Assembly (NCBI GenBank): GCA_946055175.1
Contig: CAMGET010000095.1
Location: forward strand, 1-6,088
Source of the DNA: an uncultured Roseburia sp.
GTDB taxonomy: Bacteria > Bacillota > Clostridia > Lachnospirales > Lachnospiraceae
DNA: 6,088 nt
Reading direction: 5' to 3'
Position numbers and translations under genes: made by a program
Notes under the pieces: model-generated
What the model saw: the letters and a program-made list of their open reading frames with translations, nothing else
Databases searched by the model: none
What the model was told of the DNA's origin: nothing
Shown: one piece after another, positions 1 through 5,479 of the stretch
How the letters are laid out: each line of letters opens with the position of its first letter
Position numbering within the stretch: position 1 is the first letter of the stretch

Positions 1-536
1 CAAAGGAAGTCATGATTATGTTTTTTGGTTATTGCGCGCTGGAACAGACCGCAGGGCTTTGGGCAGCAAGTTATCTCGCACTTTATCATGGCGTAAATAC
101 AGAGACAGCTGCACAGATGGCTACGCTTTTCTATACAGGAATTACAATCGGCAGGGCGGTTAGCGGATTCATGACAATCAAGTTTTCCGATGCTCAGATG
201 ATTCGGATCGGCGAAGCTATTATTTTATCGGGGGCGGCAGCAATTTTACTCCCGCTTGGAGTGACGTCAGCCTTTGTGGGACTGGTGCTTGTCGGACTTG
301 GGTGTGCACCGATTTATCCATGCGTGATTCACTCTACACCGGAGCACTTCGGCGCGGATAAATCTCAGGCAATTATCGGTGTGCAGATGGCATGTGCTTA
401 TGTGGGAATCTGTCTGATGCCACCATTTTTTGGATTAATTGCAAATCATATCAGTATCGCACTATTTCCGGTATTTTTACTGGTGATTTTATTGCTTATG
501 GCTGTAATGCATGAGCGTTTAGAAAGAATAGCTTAA
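1..536 (+). CDS. MFS sugar-type permease, C-terminal half (5' end outside window)
   Basis: This is the end of a Major Facilitator Superfamily transporter. The reading frame is open from the left edge (first full codon at position 3), so the true start lies outside and about 177 codons are visible. That is enough for roughly the last six membrane helices. Hydrophobic segments fall at about residues 1-24, 32-55, 64-82, 84-106, 119-145 and 147-167, counted from the Met at 12. The segment GRAVSGFMTIKFSD after the second visible helix resembles the MFS motif-A repeat. GCAPIYPCVIHSTPEHFG resembles the PIYP...P..FG signature of FHS/FucP-like sugar permeases. The substrate is therefore probably a carbohydrate or similar small polar solute, which is inference. 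It ends in tandem TAA stops (534-539), and the next gene starts 15 bp later, so the two are probably cotranscribed. MFS membership is confident; the substrate is not. Confidence 0.88.
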   Translation, partial: KEVMIMFFGYCALEQTAGLWAASYLALYHGVNTETAAQMATLFYTGITIGRAVSGFMTIKFSDAQMIRIGEAIILSGAAAILLPLGVTSAFVGLVLVGLGCAPIYPCVIHSTPEHFGADKSQAIIGVQMACAYVGICLMPPFFGLIANHISIALFPVFLLVILLLMAVMHERLERIA

Positions 537-537
537 T

Positions 538-546
538 AAGGGGGAG
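538..546 (+). promoter_or_regulatory. Ribosome binding site of the glycosyltransferase-MarR gene
   Basis: The purine-rich stretch AAGGGGGAG lies about 5 bases before the ATG at 552. It begins inside the second of the two tandem stops of the permease gene, which supports tight translational linkage. It also fixes the ATG at 552 over the in-frame ATG at codon 4. Confidence 0.75.
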
Positions 547-551
547 ATACA

Positions 552-1856
552 ATGAAACCTATGGTAAGTATTATCGTTCCAATTTACAATGCGAGTAAAA
601 CACTTGCCCGCTGTGTGGACAGTATATTAAATCAGGAGTATACCGATTTTGAACTTCTTTTAATGGATGACGGAAGTAGAGATGAATCTTCAATTATCTG
701 TGATGAATATGCTGCAAAAGATACTAGAGTACGTGTCATCCATAAAGAAAACAGCGGAGTGTCTGCGACCAGAAATATGGCGCTTGATATGGCTGAAGGA
801 AAATACTTACAGTTTTTAGATAGTGACGACTGGATTACACCGAATGCTACCAAACTATTGGTAGATGCGGCGGAACAGAATGGCTGTGATATGGTAATTG
901 CTGACTTTTATCGAGTGGTAGGAGAACGTGTTTCTCATAAAGGCGCGATAGAGGGCGAAGGCATATTAAGCAGGGAGGCTTTTGCAGAGGAAATGATGGA
1001 GAACCCTGCTGACTTTTACTATGGTGTATTGTGGAACAAGCTTTTCCGTAGGGACATTGTGGAAAAGAATAAGCTGCGGATGGATGAAAAACTGAGCTGG
1101 TGCGAGGATTTTCTGTTTAATCTGGAGTATATCCGCTATTGCGAGAAGCTGTTTGTGCTTCAGGTGCCGATCTATTATTATGTGCGGACAAAGGGCTCGC
1201 TTGCCAGCCAGGGCATGAGCATTACCAAAACAGTGAAAATGAAGCTGATGCTTTTTGAGTATTATACAGACTTTTATAAACAGGTGCTCACCGAAGAAGA
1301 GTATCAGAAAAAGCGGCTGCAGGTTTATCGTTTTCTTGTAGATTCTGCATCGGATGGTACCGTACTTCCAACCGTTATGCCGGGAACCAAGAAGCTTGGA
1401 GAAGAACGTATTCAAACCAGTCAGGCTGCAATTGATGCAGATGGTGTGTTAATGGATGCTTACCGTGACCGCAAATTACTGGATTATTATATGGAACCGG
1501 TAGCAATCCGCTATGAACTAAGTATCAATGAAATGCGGATATTGCTATGTCTCTGTGCAAATGTCGCATGCAAGGATAGAAGAGAGCTGGCAGAAATTTC
1601 AGGCGTCTCATACAGTAATGCAACGATTGCGTTACAGCATTTGGCACAAAGAGGCTTCGTGCGCGTGACAAAAAAACGTGGCAAGGAAGCCTTAACTGCA
1701 AGGTTTTATCCGGAAGCAAAACCGATACTCGAGGAATTAAATCTAATACAGACTGAGTTGGAAACAGCAAAGTTAGCAGGTCTTTCTGAGGAAGAAGTGC
1801 AGCAGTACCAGCAGTTGTCAGAAAGAATCAAACAAAATATGCAGAAAATTTTGTAG
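552..1856 (+). CDS. Family 2 glycosyltransferase fused to a MarR-type winged-helix domain
   Basis: This 434-residue protein has two complete parts. Residues 1-265 are a GT-A fold family 2 glycosyltransferase: VSIIVPIYNA (5-14) starts the nucleotide-sugar fold, MDDGS (38-42) is the UDP-contact acidic motif, FLDSDDW (88-94) holds the DxD metal-binding motif, and WCED (183-186) is a likely catalytic-base region. WNKLFRRDIV (161-170) is typical of EpsJ-like enzymes of Firmicutes surface polysaccharides. After a linker (about 266-297), residues 298-434 read as a full MarR regulator: an N-terminal helix, LSINEMRILLCL (323-334), a helix-turn-helix at 342-370 with turn GVS and recognition helix YSNATIALQHLAQRGF, a wing (371-393), and a C-terminal dimerisation helix with the MarR-like GLSEEE (410-415). 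No membrane helix is visible, so it should be cytosolic or peripheral. The sugar donor, acceptor and DNA target are unknown. Both domain calls are firm; the joint role is open. Confidence 0.9.
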   Translation: MKPMVSIIVPIYNASKTLARCVDSILNQEYTDFELLLMDDGSRDESSIICDEYAAKDTRVRVIHKENSGVSATRNMALDMAEGKYLQFLDSDDWITPNATKLLVDAAEQNGCDMVIADFYRVVGERVSHKGAIEGEGILSREAFAEEMMENPADFYYGVLWNKLFRRDIVEKNKLRMDEKLSWCEDFLFNLEYIRYCEKLFVLQVPIYYYVRTKGSLASQGMSITKTVKMKLMLFEYYTDFYKQVLTEEEYQKKRLQVYRFLVDSASDGTVLPTVMPGTKKLGEERIQTSQAAIDADGVLMDAYRDRKLLDYYMEPVAIRYELSINEMRILLCLCANVACKDRRELAEISGVSYSNATIALQHLAQRGFVRVTKKRGKEALTARFYPEAKPILEELNLIQTELETAKLAGLSEEEVQQYQQLSERIKQNMQKIL

Positions 1857-1890
1857 GAGATAAATCAGGAAGAATTGTTTGAAGAAGAAA

Positions 1891-1896
1891 GAGGAA
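1891..1896 (+). promoter_or_regulatory. Ribosome binding site of the surface protein gene
   Basis: GAGGAA lies 8 bases before the ATG at 1905. An in-frame TAA at 1899-1901 rules out any start further upstream, so the annotated start is well supported. The 48-bp gap (1857-1904) contains no terminator-like hairpin, in keeping with read-through from the upstream gene. Confidence 0.65.
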
Positions 1897-1904
1897 TATA
1901 AATC

Positions 1905-3377
1905 ATGAAAAGATCTAGAAAAGCATGTTACTTCGTTATTCTTGCAGGAATCCTTGCTTTGATTTGTACACCTATAAGAGATGTAATGGCAGCCAATACG
2001 GTGTTCATGCATCCTGATTTTGGCATGGATCCGTTACCCATAACTGTGTATTATTCCAATCACACAAATGTACAGATTTATAAGGAATCCTATGGAATCT
2101 GTGCAGATATTGACAACCTTTCAGGCATTGGAGCAGCAATACAAGAAGTCAGTGATCATGTAAATGAAAAATCAGGAAAACATTTTGTGATGGGGGTGAT
2201 TACGAATGGAGAGGACTTCACTGCAAATGATATCAATGCGATTGTTTCAGATGGTTGGGAGAGAGTAGAATGTTATTATTATGACTACATGGTATCCATT
2301 AACCCTGTCTCTACTGCTGAGGACTTTTTACCTCGGGTGTGGAATGAAGAGGATGACCAAATAAACCAGATACTTAAGCAGGCTGGATACGAGGAACAAG
2401 TGGCGCTTGTTGGAATCAGTGGAGTTAACCAACCTTTATTTGGAGTGATATATTACCAGCCAAATTATAATTTTCTAAAGGGAAAACAGATTTATGGTTA
2501 TAAGTATATGCCTCATCAAGGATGTTTTGTGCCTGTAAATGAAGCCTATTATGGATCTTTTGATCCATATTTTCTTGATATGTATGGGATTGATAACATT
2601 GATGGATCAGCAAATGGAACATTCTTACTAACAAGCCATGAACTGCCGGAGGCAATAGTGGCATCCGCGGATTCCTACTCCAATTATTTATCTCCTTATG
2701 AGTTGATTAGAGAAACTGATTTAAGTAGTAATGAAACAGGGGGAAGCCCAGAACTTGATACAGAAGTAGAAGTCGAATCAGAAATCTTAGAAACAGATCA
2801 GGTTATAGTGGAAATCAATTCAGCAGAAGAAACCGAAAAGGATGTAATAGTAGTACAAAAAGACGGTTTATCAGAGGAGGAAGTAAATACTTATATCAAT
2901 CAGAACCAGCCTATGATCGTAAAAAGTGAGGATGGGAGAATAGAATGGAGAATTGAAAATGTTCAAAAGAGTGTGGCATTTCTGGCTTCAGCGAAGATTG
3001 AGGTGGTAGATGATACGGATGTCTCAGTAGACTTTAAACACTCCGGTGAATTGCCAGGAGAAGCTTTCGTTACGATTGGGTTGGATTCTACGGGCGCTAA
3101 ATATACAGAGGGAGAAGAACTGTATTTATATTACAAAAATTTACAAACTCAGAAATACGAGCTTACTTCAACCGGTAAATATGAGAAGGGAAAAGCAAGC
3201 TTTTGGATGACGCATTGTTCGGAATATATTATTACATCGCAAAATCGAGGGGATAACTATCAAGTTGCAAGAATGAAATTCAGTTATTCAACATTGCTTA
3301 TGTCTATTGGGGGCATGTTGTTTGTACTGGGCATAATGGTAATTGTTGTTATTAGACTTCGAAAAGATAGAAAATAA
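1905..3377 (+). CDS. Secreted, C-terminally membrane-anchored surface protein of unknown function
   Basis: I do not recognise this 490-residue protein. A basic start (MKRSRK), a hydrophobic core (about 8-22) and VMA-A (27-30) form a signal peptide, probably cut after residue 29. Residues 30-270 are a globular, aromatic-rich ectodomain. Residues 272-326 form a strongly acidic, low-complexity linker rich in Glu, Asp, Val and Ile. Residues 335-446 are a beta-rich domain ending in EGEELYLYYKN (402-412) and MTHCSEYIITS (435-445), a pattern common at the C-terminus of Clostridial surface proteins. One helix (about 463-484) followed by RLRKDRK anchors it with the bulk outside. No LPXTG sorting motif, dockerin or catalytic signature is visible. 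Residues 196-254 resemble the C-terminal module, hinting at an internal duplication. It lies 48 bp behind the glycosyltransferase gene, so it could be a client or partner of that system, which is inference only. Topology is firm; function is unknown. Confidence 0.88.
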   Translation: MKRSRKACYFVILAGILALICTPIRDVMAANTVFMHPDFGMDPLPITVYYSNHTNVQIYKESYGICADIDNLSGIGAAIQEVSDHVNEKSGKHFVMGVITNGEDFTANDINAIVSDGWERVECYYYDYMVSINPVSTAEDFLPRVWNEEDDQINQILKQAGYEEQVALVGISGVNQPLFGVIYYQPNYNFLKGKQIYGYKYMPHQGCFVPVNEAYYGSFDPYFLDMYGIDNIDGSANGTFLLTSHELPEAIVASADSYSNYLSPYELIRETDLSSNETGGSPELDTEVEVESEILETDQVIVEINSAEETEKDVIVVQKDGLSEEEVNTYINQNQPMIVKSEDGRIEWRIENVQKSVAFLASAKIEVVDDTDVSVDFKHSGELPGEAFVTIGLDSTGAKYTEGEELYLYYKNLQTQKYELTSTGKYEKGKASFWMTHCSEYIITSQNRGDNYQVARMKFSYSTLLMSIGGMLFVLGIMVIVVIRLRKDRK

Positions 3378-3402
3378 TTGCCAGAAACTAGAATACAAGC
3401 TT

Positions 3403-4557
3403 TTACATTCTTCTTTTTTCTTTCTGAAGAGCCTGGCGTTTTCTAGTAGCCTCCTTTAATAGAGAATAGGCGGCAGAAAACACAGGTACACCAAAAAACA
3501 TACCAAGAATGCCACAAAGCCTTCCACCAATGGTAAGGGCAACAAGCACCCAGATGGGAGGCAGGTTTATTCTTTTTCCGATGACTTTTGGGTAAATCCA
3601 GTCGCCCTCTAACTGCTGGAGAATAAATAGAAAAATAAGAAACAGCAGTGCTTTGTAGGGCGATATGGTATATAGCACAAATGCACCTGCAATGGCACCG
3701 ATGTAAGCACCAATAATGGGCAATAGTGCTGTGATACCCACAAGTGCGCCAATGATTGCGGCATAAGGAAGTCTTAACAGAAACATGCCAAGCATACATA
3801 AGACACCTAAGATAACTGCTTCTATTGCCTGCGCAGCAATAAAATGTTGAAAGGTAGAAGCAAAAACGGCAGAAATGTGGATAAGATTCTGCCCAATGCG
3901 TTCCGGTAGCCAGACATGAATCAGATGTTTGGTCTGCCGTTTTAATTTTTCCTTGTGGTATAGAAAATAAATCGAAATCGCCAGTCCAACAAAAAAGTCA
4001 GTAACAATGTTGACAACAGATACAAGTGTTGAAATGGCGATATCTACCGACTGGTCCCGAAAGGCTCCGGTCCTCTGTTTGATTTGCAGATTCAAATCTT
4101 CCCAGTTAATGCTGTAATTTTCCATCCAACTTAAGAAGGGAAGACGGGAGAAAATAATGTTTCCATCGGCATCCAGAAGTTGTTTGAAAAGCAGCATCAG
4201 ATTGTTTCCGACAATGATAACAGCCTCGATAAAGGCAGGAATTACCAAAAATGCCAAACCAATGAACAACCCAAAAATAAACAGAAAAGAGAGCACAATT
4301 GCAAATGGTCTTCTAAGAAATCGCATTTTTTTGCTTTTCGGGAAAAGTTTTTTCTCGATTGGCCGCATGGGTACATTAAAGATGAGGGCAAGTGCAAGAG
4401 CCCAAATAATCGGAAGAAAGAGGTTTATAAGCCATGCAAAAGCAGCTACAACTGCATCAATGTGGCGCACACCAAGATAAATCAGGATACAGGAGGCAAA
4501 AATGCCAATCAGCCATTTTGCAAGAACCTTTCGTTGCTGTTTGTTTTCGATAAGCAT
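3403..4557 (-). CDS. AI-2E family (UPF0118) multi-pass membrane transporter
   Basis: This 384-residue membrane protein belongs to the AI-2E/YdiK/TqsA family, whose members export small molecules or act as ion antiporters; the substrate here cannot be told. Hydrophobic segments lie at about 14-31, 34-61, 84-107, 174-199, 238-261, 264-296, 300-316 and 334-366, with the family's soluble stretch between the third and fourth (about 108-173). Family hallmarks are ITALLPIIGAYIGAIAGAF (275-293), IGKRINLPPIWVL (326-338) and GGRLCGILGMFFGVPV (344-359). The frame extends upstream to an ATG at 4644, but I chose the ATG at 4557. It has AAGGAGGT 5 bases before it, and the extra 29 residues do not look like part of the family. 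The gene converges on the surface protein gene with only 25 bp between them and is divergent from the TetR gene. No terminator was found past its stop. Confidence 0.9.
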   Translation of the reverse strand: MLIENKQQRKVLAKWLIGIFASCILIYLGVRHIDAVVAAFAWLINLFLPIIWALALALIFNVPMRPIEKKLFPKSKKMRFLRRPFAIVLSFLFIFGLFIGLAFLVIPAFIEAVIIVGNNLMLLFKQLLDADGNIIFSRLPFLSWMENYSINWEDLNLQIKQRTGAFRDQSVDIAISTLVSVVNIVTDFFVGLAISIYFLYHKEKLKRQTKHLIHVWLPERIGQNLIHISAVFASTFQHFIAAQAIEAVILGVLCMLGMFLLRLPYAAIIGALVGITALLPIIGAYIGAIAGAFVLYTISPYKALLFLIFLFILQQLEGDWIYPKVIGKRINLPPIWVLVALTIGGRLCGILGMFFGVPVFSAAYSLLKEATRKRQALQKEKRRM

Positions 4558-4587
4558 GGGAAACCTCCTTTCGAGCTTAGTTTCCCA
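4557..4587 (-). promoter_or_regulatory. Inverted repeat enclosing the AI-2E ribosome binding site
   Basis: On the minus strand TGGGAAAC (4587-4580) and GTTTCCCA (4564-4557) are perfect 8-base inverted complements separated by 15 bases. A flanking U-G pair could lengthen the stem by one. In the mRNA the hairpin would place AAAGGAG in the 3' side of the loop and run its 3' arm into the A of the start codon. It could limit ribosome access, as in RNA thermometers or translational switches, but it may be chance. There is no T-run after it, so it is not a terminator. Confidence 0.45.
4563..4570 (-). promoter_or_regulatory. Ribosome binding site that decides the AI-2E start
   Basis: Read on the minus strand this is AAGGAGGT, a near-perfect anti-16S match, 5 bases before the ATG at 4557. 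No comparable site stands before the upstream in-frame ATG at 4644. It lies at the loop and 3' arm of the inverted repeat described separately. Confidence 0.85.
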
Positions 4588-4615
4588 GAAGTGGAAAAGA
4601 AATATACTTAAATGC

Positions 4616-4644
4616 TCTATAAGATTCTCTTGTGTTATAAACAA
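4616..4644 (-). promoter_or_regulatory. Possible promoter of the AI-2E gene
   Basis: On the minus strand TTGTTT (4644-4639) and TATAGA (4621-4616) are spaced by 17 bases. They match 3 of 6 (-35) and 4 of 6 (-10) consensus positions. The transcript would carry a leader of about 50 bases that includes the whole inverted repeat at 4557-4587. If real, it also excludes the ATG at 4644 as a start. The match is weak and the DNA is AT-rich. Confidence 0.35.
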
Positions 4645-4673
4645 CGGTCCAAAAGTGTGATAAAAATAAAAAT

Positions 4674-4689
4674 ATAAGGAAATTCTTAT
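4674..4689 (+). promoter_or_regulatory. Quasi-palindrome, candidate TetR operator
   Basis: ATAAGGAAATTCTTAT has perfect 5-base arms (ATAAG/CTTAT) plus a symmetric inner A/T pair. The 16-base size is typical of TetR-family operators. It lies about 40 bases before the TetR start and overlaps a possible -10 hexamer (TATAAG, 4673-4678; no good -35 seen). Autoregulation is the natural reading, but the surrounding DNA is AT-rich, so chance is possible. Confidence 0.35.
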
Positions 4690-4717
4690 TTAACTGCGAG
4701 AAGGAAGATAAAAATCA

Positions 4718-4726
4718 AGGGGGGAA
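4718..4726 (+). promoter_or_regulatory. Ribosome binding site of the TetR gene
   Basis: The run AGGGGGGAA ends 4 bases before the ATG at 4731. It fixes the first Met as the start and agrees with a TetR protein that begins just before its first DNA-binding helix. Confidence 0.7.
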
Positions 4727-4730
4727 TAAT

Positions 4731-5294
4731 ATGAGCAAGGCTACGACGAAAATGGCAATTGCGTTTGCTTTTAAAGAACTATTGTTAGAAAAATCTTTAG
4801 AAAAGATTACTGTAAATGATATAACTGAAAAGTGCGCAATGAACCGTCAGACCTTCTATTATCATTTTCATGACATATTGGAGCTCACGGAATGGATTTG
4901 TGAAGAGGATGCAGAACGAGCACTTAAGGAGAATAGGACATATGATACCTGGCAGGACGGCTTTTTATCAATTTTTAACATGATTAAAAGAGATAGAGCT
5001 TTCATTATTAATATTTACCATAATGTTCCAAAGGACTATTTATACAGATATCTTTACAAGGTTACTTATCAGCTCCTGTATGATGTTCTTGAAGAAAAGG
5101 CGGAAGGAATGGTAGTGCGAGAAGAGGATAAAACTTTCATTGCCAATTTTTACAAGTATGGATTTGTAGGGCTGGTACTGGAATGGATTGATGGAGGGAT
5201 GAAAGAAGATCCAAAGATAATTATTGCAAGACTTAATTCACTTATTCAGGGCTCCTTCAATCATGCTCTAAACAATGCAAAAGTGAATAAGTAG
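4731..5294 (+). CDS. TetR/AcrR-family transcriptional regulator (DhaS-like)
   Basis: This 187-residue protein has the usual TetR length. The N-terminal DNA-binding domain covers about 5-52: a first helix (TKMAIAFAFKELLLEKS, 6-22), then ITVNDITEKCAMNRQTFYYHF (26-46), the helix-turn-helix with the hallmark TFYYHF ending. The rest is the helical ligand-binding and dimerisation domain. Its end, FYKYGFVGLVLEWIDGGMKED (140-160), resembles the TetR_C_8 type found in the DhaS activator and many Clostridial regulators. The ligand is unknown. It lies upstream of and in the same direction as an oleate hydratase gene but is separated by a terminator, so it probably controls that gene in trans, perhaps responding to a fatty acid. 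This is inferred from adjacency. A candidate operator lies upstream of it. Whether it represses or activates cannot be told. Confidence 0.92.
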   Translation: MSKATTKMAIAFAFKELLLEKSLEKITVNDITEKCAMNRQTFYYHFHDILELTEWICEEDAERALKENRTYDTWQDGFLSIFNMIKRDRAFIINIYHNVPKDYLYRYLYKVTYQLLYDVLEEKAEGMVVREEDKTFIANFYKYGFVGLVLEWIDGGMKEDPKIIIARLNSLIQGSFNHALNNAKVNK

Positions 5295-5338
5295 TAATAA
5301 GACAAATTGGTTTGTTTGTCGTAATTTTTAGCAATCCC

Positions 5339-5375
5339 AGGGGGCTGTCGTTATATATGACAGCCTCCTGTTTTT
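5339..5375 (+). terminator. Rho-independent terminator of the TetR gene
   Basis: AGGGGGCTGTC (5339-5349) pairs with GACAGCCTCCT (5359-5369) as an 11-bp GC-rich stem with one G-U pair and a 9-base loop, followed by GTTTTT. The T-run lies only on the plus-strand side, so it acts rightward. It separates TetR transcription from the oleate hydratase gene, which therefore needs its own promoter. Confidence 0.9.
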
Positions 5376-5402
5376 GGGCATATCGGAAATTTTTTTTATG
5401 TA
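5374..5402 (+). promoter_or_regulatory. Possible promoter of the oleate hydratase gene
   Basis: TTGGGC (5374-5379) and TATGTA (5397-5402) are 17 bases apart, with a run of eight T in the spacer and another TATATT just downstream (5403-5408). The hexamers match only 3 and 4 of 6 consensus positions. A promoter is expected between the terminator and the ATG at 5480, but its exact place is uncertain. The leader would be about 70 bases. Confidence 0.3.
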
Positions 5403-5428
5403 TATATTAAGCACATAGCAATAAACAA

Positions 5429-5449
5429 CTTACTCGATTTTGAGTTAAG
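5429..5449 (+). promoter_or_regulatory. Imperfect palindrome in the oleate hydratase leader
   Basis: CTTACTC (5429-5435) and GAGTTAAG (5442-5449) are inverted complements except for one extra base, with a perfect ACTC/GAGT core around GATTTT. It lies between the possible promoter and the ribosome binding site, where a bound repressor could block transcription. It does not share sequence with the palindrome before the TetR gene, so a common regulator is not shown. Confidence 0.25.
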
Positions 5450-5465
5450 AAATAGCACAGGATGA

Positions 5466-5473
5466 AAAGGAGA
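5466..5473 (+). promoter_or_regulatory. Ribosome binding site of the oleate hydratase gene
   Basis: AAAGGAGA lies 6 bases before the ATG at 5480. It supports the start MYYSAGTYES, which matches the N-terminus I recall for Staphylococcus aureus OhyA (MYYSYGNYEA). Confidence 0.8.
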
Positions 5474-5479
5474 ACGATT

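Noticed and set aside
632..1770. Three minus-strand open frames opposite the glycosyltransferase gene
   Set aside because: They are antisense shadows of a well-supported coding frame and show no domain or start signal.
1857..1904. Possible separate promoter or operator before the surface protein gene
   Set aside because: The 48 bp show no recognisable -35/-10 pair and no palindrome, only the ribosome binding site.
3390..3420. AGAAT...ATTCT hairpin followed by a T-rich run as a terminator of the surface protein gene
   Set aside because: The stem is only 5 AT-rich pairs with a 12-base loop and lies partly in the convergent gene. It is too weak to call.
4157..4611. Two overlapping plus-strand open frames opposite the AI-2E gene
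   Set aside because: They are Lys/Asn/Ser-rich antisense shadows of a clear membrane protein gene, with no ribosome binding site or recognisable domain.
4558..4644. Upstream extension of the AI-2E frame to an ATG at 4644
   Set aside because: The ATG at 4557 has an AAGGAGGT site at ideal spacing. The extension contains that site and the leader hairpin, and lacks family-like sequence.
5301..5320. GACAAA...TTTGTC inverted repeat just after the TetR stop
   Set aside because: The arms are 6 bases and AT-rich, and the site lies between the gene and its terminator. No function can be supported, and it resembles neither of the candidate operators.
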